Of a DNA stretch of 64,000 nucleotides, positions 11,699 through 25,200 are shown one piece after another. The notes below the pieces were generated by a model. It searched no databases. It saw nothing but the letters and a program-made list of their open reading frames with translations, and was not told where the DNA came from. This DNA is from Epichloe hybrida. Taxonomy: Eukaryota > Ascomycota > Sordariomycetes > Hypocreales > Clavicipitaceae. Position 1 is the first letter of the stretch. Each line of letters opens with the position of its first letter. The position numbers were made by a program, and so were the translations under genes. The stretch is from NCBI GenBank assembly GCA_019022495.1, contig JAFEKR010000061.1:62001-126000 (forward strand), given 5' to 3'.

Positions 11699-13821
11699 GC
11701 ATTCCCAGTCAGACTATGCCCCAGCTTTGCAGCAGCATCCAATGCTGCTTCCAGATAACCAGCAGAAAGACTGGTTGTCATACTGAACCAGAATACAATT
11801 GGGATATGGTGCTGGTGACTTTTACAGTTGCAAGGGGGCGCGAGCTCTTATGACGCCAAGCAGCGTCTCTTGTTGCGGGTTGGTGCCAGTCGGTTATACC
11901 TGTAACTTTGTCCCGGCGGCCGGATTGTGATGGAGGCCTAGTCGGAAATGATAAGAGGAAAGGAAACCAGAGTTTGATGCCTTACTATGTCATGCAAATA
12001 AGAGGGCTACCTTGTTATTGTTAAAATAGGTCTCTAGTAATGTGCTGCCGTTTACATGTGCAACATGCGCGTCAGTGTCTCCAAAAATCAAAGCATTTGT
12101 CATCTACCTCGCCGTTGCTATCTTTCATCACTTGCACGGTCATTGCGATTTGTTTTGTTGGCAGTGTGCAGCATCATGTACGCCCGTAGGAGGACCTCGA
12201 GACGTTCAAAATTATCAGGGAAAGCGGAGCTTTGCCTGAGATTTGCGTCATGCAAGGCGAAGGCAAGAGGGTAAAGCAAAGCTTCCCGCTTTCCCTTTAT
12301 TAAAATAAGGTTATCCTATAGAGACATCTCTTCTAATTAGTTAGATATAAAATACTCTTTAGTAACTAGTTAAGAAATTTTTTTCTACCTCTCCTAACTA
12401 CCTAACGCTTTTTATAGGGGGGGGGGAGGAGGAGAAGGCTTACTATAGGTAATAGCTTGCTATAGGCAGCCCCTAGCAGGGCCCCTAGAGGGCCCCTAGA
12501 GGGAATATAAAATATTATACCTTTAAAGATAAATAAATTTAATAATACAAAGTATTAGTAATTAATTCGTAATTATAAATACGCAGTAGTAGTAGTAGTG
12601 TTGTGGTTAAATTATAGTTACAAAAGACTTAAACTTATGATATTATAATATCTTATAAAGACTTACGGCATATTGCTTACTTTGCGATTATAAAAAAAAA
12701 ACCATAGATATAATTCAAATATGTAACCTTTTAATTTAGTTGTTTTTTACTATTATAAAGTAAAGTGTTACTATATTACGTAAATATAATTCATAGCATG
12801 CCCTTACACTTAATTTTAATACTAAAATTAACACTAAAAAAGTATTACCCTTACTAGGTAACTCTATATAGTAGTAGGTTAGGACTAAACGCTTCTTAAA
12901 AGAAACTACCTTAAGCACCTATCTAATAACCTAGAGTTAGCGCCTATAGTAAATTATTAGGAGTTAAAGTATTACATTACCCTAGGTCCCTAAGTATCTA
13001 TAGTTATATGTTAGTAAGGTTAGAAGGAGAATACTAAGTTACTTATAATTTAGTATAGCATAATTAAGCTACTATTTACTACAGTTTACTACTCTTGCCT
13101 TATTTGCTTGCTTTATATTATATTATATTATATTAGGTTTGGCGTTAGGTTTAGATATTTATTACTATATTTTATGGTTATTTACGGTTATTCTATAGTA
13201 TCTATAGCATCTATAGTATTTAGTTTTATAGTAGCAAGTGTAATACTATAAAGGTGGTTCTTTTTTCTTTTAAATTAGGTAAGGAAGCAGCTTATAATAA
13301 CTATTAATTTATAAGGGTAGTCTACTATATAGGGCTAGTCTATATAGTGTTTAATATAATTAATAGTGCTAGCCTTACTACTAACTATACTAAACGCAAC
13401 GTTCTAAGTAGATATTAGGTTATAAGCAGTATTATAATTATAGACTATATACCTATCTTTAGATCTGTATACTAAGATAGGAGTAAGGCATAAAAATGCC
13501 ACGTAAATCCACCCACTGTTTGATATTGTGAAGTTAATATAACTACGCACGCAGACGCGTAGGCACGTATATATACCGCATAATCCTATTAATTTACAAA
13601 GTAAGGCAATAAGCGTAGGATTTGCTAATATAATGATTTATTTACGCGTTTTTCTAGTAGCTTTGTGATGTAATTTATAGTATTATATGTAATAGTCCTA
13701 CTTTCCCCTATTTAAGCGCTCCTTCCTTACTATATATTACCTCTTACCTCTTACTTTTTTCTCTTATATTAACTTGAATTTCCTTCTTAACTCTTCTCTG
13801 CTTTTCTTTTCTATATCCCTA
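11699..13821. other. Transition into AT-rich RIP block
   Basis: Normal-GC sequence runs to about 12290, after which base composition falls sharply and TpA-rich, CpA-poor sequence begins. A run of 10 G (12417-12426), a short GGGCCCCTAGA tandem repeat (about 12470-12502) and ATT-type microsatellites (about 13110-13135) are visible. A TATTTAAGCGC box near 13710 followed by a pyrimidine-rich leader looks like a transposon promoter and joins directly to the Helitron frame once the copia insertion is removed. No host gene is seen. Confidence 0.65.
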
Positions 13822-14078
13822 TGTTGATTCCTTCGGATCTTCATCGGTTCAATCGTGGCCAAAGACTAGACCAATTGTGGGTCCGGCGCGATGCACGCGA
13901 TATGATTGGCTGCATCAATTCGCCACCCCCTTTTATGCCCTATATACGGATTTCGCCCACTTTTCTAGTATCTAGACTTTCCCTCTCTTCTCCCTCTTTC
14001 CTAGCTAGAAAACTATTTATTATTAACTTTAAATTATACAGGATTTATTACCTGCGCAGGACCTTGGTGTATTTAATA
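13822..14078 (+). repeat. 5' LTR of copia element A
   Basis: 257 bp, beginning TGTTGATTCCTTCGG and ending in a mutated GTATTTAATA where the 3' copy has GCATCCAACA. Differences between the two LTRs are transitions of the RIP kind, on different positions in each copy. Confidence 0.93.
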
Positions 14079-14736
14079 CTAATTAGTGGTTAACTTTATA
14101 ACTATAAATAAGCTAGGTATTATAAGAAAAGATATTTTTATAGACACCACTACTATTACCCCTTATTATGCTATAATAGTTATTATGGTAGAGAGGCATA
14201 ACTACATAAGTGTGCTAAAGGAAGAGACTAGAATCCTAGTTACAGGCTTGTTAGGCTTCTAAGGAATTAATCTATTAACCCTTAGGCTTAGGGATATAAC
14301 TTTATTATATTTATCTAGGATATTGTTGTTAATTATTGATTTTATTGTCTATTACAAGAAAACTAACCAAATAACCGAATCTATTGCCGTAAGGCATTTA
14401 TTTTGAACCTAATGTTAAATAACCTTAGCCAAGCTAGCTGACATATTTATAACTTCTCTATAAATATTCCCTTTATCTAATAGACCTTTAATCTGTTCGT
14501 ACAAGCATCTATGGCTTGTTTTTTGCCCCCTTTATTATTAGTGCTGTTTGCCCTGTGCTTGTTAGTAAGAAAGAGAGATTACCTCCTTCCTTTCTTTTTA
14601 TAAAAAATAGGAAGGGTAATTCCTATTAATTCCTTGTTATTTTTCTTGTTGCTTTTGCTTACTTTTAACACTTCTGTTGCTTTCCTTGTCCCTATTAATT
14701 TACTCCTATTGCTACTTTTTCCTTTGATAGTTGAAA

Positions 14737-17700
14737 ATGGCAGAGGAATCTGGACCTTCCACGAGAGGAAGGGCTGCTAGTGATAGTAAGGCTCTAATTA
14801 TCACCCCTAAGAGGCCTTAAAGGCATGAATTACCCCCACGCCTTTAATAGCTTACTTATGAATTCTTATATAACTAGAAAGAATCTATTAAGCTAGATCT
14901 AGAGACTGCTACGTAGCTTAAGCTTAATAACTAGATCGCAAGATTTATTAACCTTAGTAAGCATTAAGGATAAAGAGATAATAACCTATAGGAATTATTC
15001 TAAGAAAACTTTGAAGGCTAGTCTAAAGACACCTTTAAAAGGGTATCTAAGGATGTTATTAGAGAATTATATAATTCTTTATAAGATTATGGCGTCCTTG
15101 TTAGGCAAGGCCTAGGATATTTAATCCTAGTATTGCTTAAGGAAGTGCTTTATTAAACCTTAATACCTCTTTAGTTATAGGAAAGATTATAAGAAAGACC
15201 ACAATCTTCCGAGCCCCTAGAACCTTAATATTAATAGCCCTAATAACCTACCCTAGAAATTAACCTTCCCTAACCCTAGAGATTGCTTGAACCCTTATAA
15301 GAACCCCTGTGATAATCCCTATTATATTAATAGCTCTATCTAGATAATTATTATTAAGAATAACTAGTAGACTATTATTTATAATAAATTATGCCTTTAT
15401 AGTAATTCCCCTCTAAAGATTAGATTATAAAGAAAATCTTAGAGCTTATAAAGATATATAAGGATAGTGACTACTATAGTGGAAAGCTATATAACTTCTT
15501 GACGCTAAAGATTACGCTCTTTAAAAATAAGTGTAATAGAATTAACCTTCCTTAAACGTATTATTAGAAGGCTTTCCCTATTATATTAATAGGTAATGCT
15601 AAGTAATACTACCTTAATTACCTCTTTAGGAATAACTATTCCTATAAAGAGATAATTGCTTATATTTGTTAACGCTTTAAGATAGAAAGTAACTAGTAAT
15701 TCTATTACTATAAATAGAGTAGCATAACGCTAAAGAGTATAATTAAGAAGAACCCTAATAAAAGCAAGCTTAAGTGCCTTAAGATTATATTATTAACCCT
15801 TAAGAAAATCTATAGAGGCCTGTACCTTACTAAGATAGTAAATACTAAACTCTATAAGCAGGCCTTAAACACTATAGCTAGTGTGCCTAAATATTAGATA
15901 GTAGAATATATACACTCCGTAGGCTTTGAAAGTCTTGCTAGAGACCTCTATAAGGTAATTACTATTACAGAATTAAATAAGAAGTTCTCCTAATACCTTT
16001 AGTACTAATAAGAAGACCCTCTAGAGGCTATGTTTACTAATTGTTAGTATAGATAGTGATTATCCCCCTGTAGCAGAGGAAGTTATTATAGATAAAGCCC
16101 TAGGCTAAGCACTAAGTGCTGCTTTATGTGTGGTAAGAGCGGCTACTAGTCCTCTAATTACTTTACTAAAGAATATTAAAAGGAAAAGAACTACTAGTAG
16201 GCTAGTAAAATATATTATACACCCCCTTTAGAGAAGAGATTCTAGGTATTTCTTGCCTCCTATAAAGGGTAGGATAATAATAAGCCTAATAAAGGCTTAG
16301 GTTAGAATTAGGAATTATATCTTTCGGCCTACATAGAAGCTAAAGACAATAATGATAATATAGAGGAGCTACTATTAATAGCACACCTAAGTATTACATA
16401 ATTCTTCTGCTCTAGATTACAAACTAACTATAACGCTGCTAATGTTAATATCCTCGTGACCCTAAATAATTAAGCCTTCTAACACATATTCCTTAGGTAG
16501 GAGCTCTATAAGCTATAAGAGTGTAATAAAGGCTTAATTTGCTATGTCTCTAAAGAATACTATTTTAAAGAGGTCTTTAGAGGGATTATGCCTAATACTA
16601 GCGCTATAGGAAAGTTAACTATAGGAGAGGCATAAGTGAAGGCTCTATTAAGATTAATGCCTTTATTAAAGGTAACTCCCTACGAACCCTAAATTGTTAT
16701 ATTTAGCGCTAGATTAGTAGTTATAAGAGGAATCCTTTATATGCCTATAGAACTTAAAGAGCTTAAATTCTACGTCCTTAACATAGCTACCCCCTTTCTC
16801 TTCTTAATTACTAATATAGATAAGATATAAGTTAAGATTAATAACCTTGCTAACGTGCTTATCTAAGGTAATAAGACTATACCTATTATGCGATAATAGG
16901 GATATCCTTAGTGATTACTAGAAGCAAAGGAAATAGTTACCTTCTACCTTTTAGAAGGAGATATCTATTAATTACATTATTAACTTAGTTATCCTTCTAT
17001 TTAATAACTCGTAAAGATCCTTTACTAAGCTAGTTATGAAGTTAAGCGCTAGGCAATTAAGGAATTAACTAAAGTCTGTTACTATTGCTAGATACATAGA
17101 AAGGCCCCTAGTTAATTTAAGTTTATAATTAAAGATAACTATGAATTCAACTACAAGATTATTGTTAATATTATGTAGATTAATGGCTAACTAGTACTTT
17201 ATATTATTAATTTAGTAACCTTGTTCTAAGTAGCCTAATTCCTTAATCTAAAGAAGCAAAAGGCTTGAGATATCTAGGATGTAATCCGCGAATGTTAGAT
17301 TAATACTTATCTCGGACCTCTAGATTAGATTATCTATAATGCTAGTAATAACTTTGCTTCCGCTAAATTTAGATATTATGCTTAATTAATGTTAATTAAA
17401 ACTAGTGAGATGCTAATCGAAGCCTATAATAGTATTAGAAAGGTTAAGAGATACCACGGACCTCTACGCTAAGCCTACAATATTATCATAGACTTAATTA
17501 GAACGGAGCTTACGCTAGAGTAACACCTCTAAATAGCTATTAAGGCTATTAATAACTCTATAAGCCTAAATAGTATTATCCTAACCATGCTAGTCTTTAG
17601 AGGCTACCTATAGATAATAAATAAGTTACTGCTAAGCGTCTCTGTTATTTAATATACTAAGGTAATTTATAAAGCTACTAATAAAGTCTAATATCTTCTA

Positions 17701-19980
17701 GCTTTATAGCAGGTCTATAATGCCCTTAAAGCCTAGAACGGCCCTAATATAGCGCCTATATATTAGCTACCCTTATAAGCTAATATATATATATAGAGAG
17801 AGAAGGGCGGCTAGCATAGCCCTTATAAGCTGCTTGCTACTAATAGAGAAACCTATATAGTTAATATGCCCCGTGGCCTAGTGAAGTTCTGCTTTATAGT
17901 AGTGAAGCCTTACTATAAAGACCTATATATAACAGAGGGACTAGAGTAGTAGGAGATAAAGCCCTATAATACACTAGAGTAGTAGGAGATAAAGCCTAGT
18001 AATACAGAGGAAAAAGCAACTATATAACTAATTACTACTAATAAAAGAGATCCTCTAATAGAAGATAGTGAAGAGCTATAGATACTAGCTAAGAGAAAGT
18101 AAGGGAAACTAAGAAAGGCCCTTATAGTGTAATTTATAAGTGTAGGAGAGTCTAATAAAGAGGCTTGTAAAGCCTAAAAGGCCCTAAGGGGAAGCTATTA
18201 AGTTAAAGACTTATTACTACGCCCTAAAGGAATAAAAGTGAGGAAAAGAAAACCTTATAGCCCTAAGAAGGATATTAGCCTAGTTTAGCTTTATATACTT
18301 ATAAATAAAGATTAAGAGGAGGCCTTTATTTAAGAGATTATAACTAAAGGGATACTAAGCATAGTATTCCTTATAGCAAAGGAAAAGGCTAATTAGAACC
18401 TTACCCTTTAGCTTTACTAAGAAGGAAGGATTATAACCCTAGGAAAACCCTTTGAGTAGTCTAATTAAGCTAAGATTAACGCTTTATAAGCTTGTAATGT
18501 GTTTAAATTCGTTAAGTTTAACCTAGCGAAGCACAGAGGTTATAGAATCTTTGATTCTCGTATGGTTAGAGAGATTAAAGGCAAAGGAATAGACTCGCCA
18601 TACAAGAAATCTTATCTTATTGTATAAGGCTATAATAATAAAGGAAAGGAATTCATCCTAATGCAATCGCTAATGATTTAACAAGCAAGCTAATAACTGA
18701 TCGTAGCTATTGCTCTATTATTAAGAAGAAGAGGCATCTACCTTTAGATTTGCGATATTATATAAGCCTACACTTAATTACACACGGTGCTGACAAGGCT
18801 AATTATTATGAGATTGCCAAAGCAAATTACATATCTCTTTCTAGAAGGGACTGTAATTAAATTAATTAGACCTCTTTATAGGATTACAGAGGCCGGAACC
18901 TACTAGTAGGTAATGTACTTCTATTACTATAAGGATAACCTTAATATAACAACTTTAACCTACAATCCCTGCTTATTAATTATAGCTCTAAATAATAAGA
19001 ACCTCTTTAGTATTATTAGAATGCAAACTAACAATACATTAGGCCTAAGTAACGATGACTTCTTCTAAAAAGAAGAGAAAGAGCTCTAGAAGGCTAATTT
19101 CATAGCTAAAGAAAAGTAATGATTAACCGCTAAGAACCCCCTTATCTTTAATAGCTATATCTTAACCTAGAATACTAATAATTTACTAATCTTAACCTAG
19201 AAAGGTTAGAGTTAGAAGATTAAGGAAGTTAATTCTTAATCCTTAATAGTAAAGTAAGACTACGTGGAATAACAAGCCTAAGGAAGCTATATTATAACTA
19301 TGTGTTAACTAGAAGCTTCCTATAACCTTTTAATTATAGCTTAACACTAAGAGCCCTCTATAGAAGATATCACATGCCTTAATAAACGCCTTAAGTAGCA
19401 GATTAAGAATTAATAACGTAAACTATAATATATTCCTTTAGTTCTTAAAGAGGCAAAGCTCTTTGTGTTTGTAAATAGATTGCTTACTAATAACAAGGAT
19501 TTAAGCTCACAAATCAGATACGTAATTATGATTAGCAATAAGATGATACAAGATGACAATACCTTTATTATAAAAGGTAACATTATTACGTATAGCTTAA
19601 TAAAGAGTAAGAGAGTTACTTATAGCGCGCTTACCTCCAAGTTATATAGCATGGTTTAAGGCGCAGATATTACCTATGCGATTTCCACGACTCTATATTA
19701 AATCACGGATTAATTAAAAATACCTCAAATTCCTATGGTTCTCTGTACTAATTCTTTTTTGCTATATAAATGTCTTATAAAGCTAGGAATTATAAAGGAG
19801 AAAAGACTAATGATTAATATCATAGCCCTTTATTAATTATATAAAAGGCATAAGATCTACGAAGTCAGATAGATTAACGGCAATAACAATCTAGCGAATA
19901 CGATAATAAAAGCATTGCTAAATTCATCACTTTTCTCTTTGATTAATTCGAACGAATTAATAATTCGTGTTAAAGGATAG
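14737..19980 (+). pseudogene. Decayed gag-pol of copia element A
   Basis: Many in-frame stops, so not translatable. A gag-like start MAEESGPSTRGRAASDSKAL lies at 14737. About 17075-17440 is the integrase zinc-binding and core region (CYYC.IHRKAP, then a Y.GP...IIYNAS.NF segment). About 18530-19260 is the copia reverse transcriptase (RIFDSRMVREIKGKG; PLYRITEAGTY; the active-site block reads MQTNNTL where LQTDDTL is expected). About 19450-19960 is RNase H (SSQIRYVIMISNKM; KSKRVTYSALTSKLYSMV). A near-tandem LEQQEIKP repeat, reading stops as Q, is at about 17943-18000. The lineage resembles fungal copia elements; I describe the breaks only. Confidence 0.85.
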
Positions 19981-20175
19981 GTAAAGAGACCTGCAATATT
20001 AGGAGATAGGAGATTAGGCAAGGACTAATAGATTAATTCAATTAACCAATGCTACGACGGCTAATCAGAGTAGCGAATTCCTATTAAGGGATCCACTAGT
20101 ATACACTTTCCTTTAATCTGATTTTTATTACGTTTTTAAGCTCTTTAGCCACAAAGGAAAAAGAGAGACTGCTAG

Positions 20176-20432
20176 TGTTAATTCCTTCGGATTTTTATTG
20201 GTTTAATCGTGGCTAAAGACTAGACCAATTGTGAGTCTGGCGCGATGCACGTAATATAATTAGCTGCATTAATTCGCCACCCCCTTTTGTGCCCCACATA
20301 CGGATTTCGCCTACTTTTCTAGCATCTAGACTTTCCCTCTCTTCTCCCTCTTTCCTAGCTAGAAAACTATTTATCATCGACTTCAAATTATACGGGATTT
20401 ATTACCTGCGCAGGACCTTGGTGCATCCAACA
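20176..20432 (+). repeat. 3' LTR of copia element A
   Basis: 257 bp, same length as the 5' LTR. It starts TGTTAATTCCTTCGG and ends GGTGCATCCAACA, followed by target duplication CCCTA. Confidence 0.93.
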
Positions 20433-22080
20433 CCCTATCTATAATAATAAAGCTATACCTATTATTATCTGATTATTATCTTGCTTTCTCTAAGCTATGT
20501 ATAACATAGTGAATTATTATAATAAGATAGCTTCTCTTACTCCTCCTATACCACTGCCTAATTCTCCTTGTAATTTAGGCCGCGAGAACCTAGCTAATAT
20601 TATAGATATCCCTAATAATGCCTCTAAAACGCGTATATATTAGCGTTATAAATAGGATAAACCTATTAATAAATTTATTAGCTTAAAGAATAAGGATAAG
20701 TTAATATAAAAATGCCTAGCGTGCTATAATTAATAGAACACGCTAGTATATGCTACTACTACTACTTAGTACCCTAATATTACCCTAATACTAATATAAC
20801 TATAGTCTTAAGCTCTTATATAATTCTTATATTCTATAATAGCTATAGTATGTAGTAGTAGTAAGCGCCTAATTACTAGAGTGTAATCCCCTAAGTAGTA
20901 ATAAACTTAGTAACTTCCTATACTATTACCCTAATAGTAATAAGCTATAGGCTTATAAGAGATTATAGCTAATTTCTTATAATAAATAACATATAGATTA
21001 ATAAGGTTTCTTTGCTATAGATAGGCTTCTTAAGATATACTAGATAAAGCTAAGGCATATTCTCTATAGGTATGTTAACCTACTCTTAATACTACGTATT
21101 TATACTAAACTAGAGTAGGCTATAATCTAATAAGAGTATTAAGTTATGTAATAAGCTAGGGAAGAACCTAACCTTACCCCTTTATTAGCTACTATTTTAC
21201 ACTAGGTAGCCTCTTTGCGTTAGCTAGGAGTTTAGGAACTCTTTAGTAGCTAAATTAATATAGTAAGCAACCTAGATAATAATAATAATCCTATCCTAGG
21301 CATAGAATAGAAATAATGCCTGTTATGTTATTACGTATTTGCTTACTAGAGCTTTATTACTCCTAATAGAGTGGAATATAGATATTGTGAATAGTGTAAT
21401 TATGACATAACAGATGATTTTATACCTTCTTAGTCCTTAGTAGGGGATTCTAATTTAAATATATTACTTTCTTAGTATTTATTAGTGTAACCACGTCTGC
21501 CTTTAAACCTCGGTAGGTCTGCTTCTTAGGATCTGCTTATCTTACCTAATCTAGTCTTTTAGGGAGATCTAGACTAGTTATGCCTAACTAAGCGTGACTG
21601 TGGCTTAATTAGCTACTAGGTAGCAAGCCTAGTGTTAAATACTATAGAGTATTACACTTATTATAAGATAAGATAGTTTAGTCTTAAGGTTAGGAATAGA
21701 ATCTGCTGCTCTTACAACTATCGTGACGTAGTCCCCTAGGGCCACGCATCTTGTAATTAACGCCGCGCTAGTTAGCCCTTTTTTTAGTCTAAAGAAAACA
21801 AGCTTAATCCTGGGTTAGTTCCAGGCTATTTACCTAAGCTTATACAGACCAAAGAGATGCTTATTACTAAGGTTTATATTTACATCACAGTTATAACCTA
21901 TTATAGTTAGTAGTACAAATATAAGGGCTATGTGGTTAACTTTATAAAGAACATTAGTTAAGTCTATAACTAGCTACCGCTTTTACCTAGGGATCTTAAT
22001 ATTATTTGTTAAAAATAAGACCTATTTTTAGCCCTTTTCTAGTTAAAGAACCTTCTTATTACTAGCTTGCTTTGCAAGTC

Positions 22081-22163
22081 TGACAGCTGCACTGCAGCTG
22101 TCAACGGTCGCGGGGGCAGCTATCAATGGCTGCGTCGCAGCTGTCAACAGCTGCGACCGACCG
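22081..22163. repeat. Cluster of CAGCTG palindromic repeats
   Basis: Three imperfect units built on GCAGCTGTCAA lie in 83 bp, starting with a 23-bp palindrome (TGACAGCTGCA, one central base, then its mirror). It sits at the left side of the GC-rich insert. Confidence 0.7.
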
Positions 22164-22232
22164 TGTGGATGACTAATTAGTCAATTGCGTTGTGGCTGCA
22201 AGTGTGGCCATAACCACGCCACTAGTAATTAG

Positions 22233-22262
22233 GTAAGCTAGGGTGACGTAAGCTAGGGTGAC
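22233..22262. repeat. 15-bp tandem repeat with TGACGTAA
   Basis: Two exact units GTAAGCTAGGGTGAC, then a partial third. Each junction creates TGACGTAA, which resembles a bZIP (CRE-like) site; any function is speculative. Confidence 0.7.
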
Positions 22263-25200
22263 GTAAGCAGGTTACCCTACACATAACTTACCCTATAGCT
22301 ATCTTTGACAACGATTTTCTCTTTATCTAGAGGTCGTACAAAAGTTTTACATATAGCAAATTGAAGCTTGAAGATAGGGCTTTCTCTTTATGTAAGGTTA
22401 TTTTTTGGACTAAAAGTTAGTGCATACGGGTTGCTAGCTAGTATGGTGGTGAGTCGATTTTTTGGTTTTTGCATACAAATGAATTTTGCGGAAAATCAAA
22501 AGTGGCCCGTAAGACCCCGTTGGCGGCCCGGATCCACCGATACGGTCGGTAGGTCTATGAGAGGAAGAAGATCTTTTCAACTAGCTAGATAGCTAGTCCT
22601 CTCAACCAACAACAGCCGCATTGCCCGTACAACGTATCTAAAATCAATTCTATTGCTCTATAAGATATCATAAAAGTAATCTAAATTGAATTCTATTAGT
22701 TGATAACTGCCACAACCTTCCGTTGCGTTGCGTTGATTGATTTAACGTTGCAGCCCTATTGGTCCCCGACCGTAGAGCTTGCACCCGTACAGCTGTTGCC
22801 AGCTGGCAACTAGCTCCCTACATATCAATATTATTATCCTTTAACCTATAAATCAGATAAATTAGCCACACATGATACGTTAGTTCCGTAACTAATTCAG
22901 AGTGTAATAGCTTATTATCTAGGCCTAGCTTATGTATCTCCGTTCAAATCATCCTAGGTATTACCACATTAACATAAATAAGAACAATCTGCTCTAGTTA
23001 CCTAGTAATAGAGATGTTATAGACTAGCTTGCGGTGGAGGCAACTAATGCCATTAATATTAAAGAGACCTACCTTAATAAAGATAATAACTAGATTAATG
23101 CACACTTTAACGGAGCTGCGGTTCCTAATTTTATTACTTAGTAATAGAAGCTTACATAACTCTATCATTAGCTTTAAGGTTCTAATAGGCCTTAGGTACT
23201 ACTAAAGTAAATTCCCCTCTAGTAAGTTAAACCTTAGATATACCTTAATATACCTAATATTTATAGCATACCTTTAAACAAGTTTAATTAGTCTTAGCTA
23301 TTACTCTTAAAAGCATTTCTAGGTCTCTTTCTAAATAGAGAAGCTAAGTTTATTAAGCCTTATAAATGTACTATAAGCTACTCTAACTATATTAATTACC
23401 TAATAAAGTATAATAATGGCTGCTTTGCTTAGCATCCTTGATTTCACTATATTGCATTTAATACGCTTATATATTAGTAGGTGAATAAGTAAAGCGCTTA
23501 CTTTATTAAGAGAGGATATTACTATTAGGCTATTAATATTAACTAGCTTTAACTAGCTTTTAACTTAGATACTACTAAAGCTAAGGCACTGCTTAACTTT
23601 ATAGTAAGATTCTTAGGGAGCCTATAAGGCATATAAGTGTACTAGGGAGGCCATAAGAACTAGCTTAAGGCATATGTTTATGCTCTTAGCTACCTAGGTA
23701 TATTTATTACCCTTTTAGCTACTAATTTATACTAGTAAGACCTTTAGAGGTTTATACTAAATTATAATAAATAGTAGTTAGGGAATAACTAAGTTAAGGC
23801 TAGGATTATAGGTAGGAACCTTTATAAGAACCTATATATCTTAGTATAGTACTTTAAGATATGCTTCTAGTTATTCTTTAAGTAAGTTCTTTAGCTTAAA
23901 TTTAGTATTAAGGAATATTAATACTAATATAAGTAGTAGTCCTAAGGTAGCCCTTATGCTTATTACCTCTTTTAGATCAAAGATACCCTAGACACTAGCC
24001 TTATAACCATAGAACTACAGAAGGTCTTTACTAAGTACTAGGGGTAGTATATTACTACCTATAATACTTGCCTTAACTTAGTAAATTAGTAGTGTTAGGG
24101 TAATAACCCTTTAATCTTACCTATTATAAATCCTAAGTTTAGTGATTTAGTTAATATAATTAATTACATTTAATACTATAAGTACACGGAAGCATACTAT
24201 TAGTGTTATAAGTAACTACCTAATAGGAGATTAATAGAGGAGATACACTACTAATTTCACTTTCTACAAGTATATTATAAAGAGCTAATTATTATAAGGA
24301 ACTTTAACCTATAGTATCTTATATTTAATAGGGCTTAGAATAATGCCTTTCTAAACAACTTTAGCCCTATAGTTATAGCCTTATAGCTTACTAATATTAA
24401 CTTTACGCCTTATATAGGCGTGTATGCTATTATCTCTTATATATTAAAGTATTATAGTAAGGCTAAATAGTAGTTAAAGACCTTCTAGGATATAGCTAAG
24501 GAGATTCTGCCTAGGGTTAACGTAAGTTATAGGCTTATTAGATTTATTGCTAAGTTTATAAATAAACTTATTACTAAAAGAGACTAGTTTACATAAGAGG
24601 TCCTTTACCTATTACTTAACCTTAACCTTTAAGAAAAATTATATATTATTTATAGTATTAATTACCACTTACCTAATAAGTATTAGTAGGCGAATTATTT
24701 ACTTACTAAGGGTAAAGATTAGGTCTAATAGACTTTAAATTCTTACTAGAAGTACTTAAATTACCTTATAAGCCTATAGGATCTTTATTATTTTTAGTTC
24801 CTAACCTAGATTAACTTCTCTAAGAAGCCTAAGTATTAGCAAGAGTTCCCTAATATACCTAACTAGGTCCTAAATTACTTCCTATAATATAAGGCTAATC
24901 CTAATAATAAAAGCTTTAAGGACTTCTATAAAGTAAAGCTTATACTAAGCTATCCCTATACTAACTATAACTAGCTAAAGATAGTAAAGGAGGAGAGTTT
25001 TACTATATTTTATAAGGCATTTATATATTATTAAAGAGTCCACGCTAGCGCTTACTATTATAATTACTATAGTAAGCTACCTCCTATAATAGAAGATAAG
25101 TTTAAGGAAAACCCTTAGTAAGAGAATAAGGTCTAGCTAGAGGCTTAGTAGGAAATAGCTCGCTAGATTTTATATATTAAGCTTAACACTAATAAGGTTA

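Larger units (their letters stand above)
13822..20432 (+). mobile_element. Ty1/copia LTR retrotransposon A, RIP-inactivated
   Basis: Full-length element of 6611 bp with two 257-bp LTRs (13822-14078 and 20176-20432), TG...CA ends and a perfect 5-bp target duplication CCCTA (13817-13821 and 20433-20437). A purine-rich tract (about 20152-20168) just before the 3' LTR is a likely polypurine primer. Domain order integrase, then reverse transcriptase, then RNase H places it in Ty1/copia. The internal region is full of stops at CAA/CAG/TGG positions converted to TAA/TAG. It is inserted immediately 5' of the Helitron frame. Confidence 0.93.
22005..22890. other. About 0.85-kb normal-GC insert inside the Helitron frame
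   Basis: Helitron homology stops after LLPRDLNII (about 22005) and resumes at FRV.QLII.AQLMYLRSNHP (about 22890). The intervening sequence is much less AT-rich and carries two palindromes, 22081-22103 and 22795-22810 (perfect 16 bp, GTTGCCAGCTGGCAAC). A 74-codon open frame at 22368-22592 has no recognised motif. Edges are approximate and no target duplication was identified. Confidence 0.6.

Noticed and set aside
22368..22592. 74-codon open frame in the GC-rich insert
   Set aside because: No motif or homologue recognised; kept only as a note under the insert.
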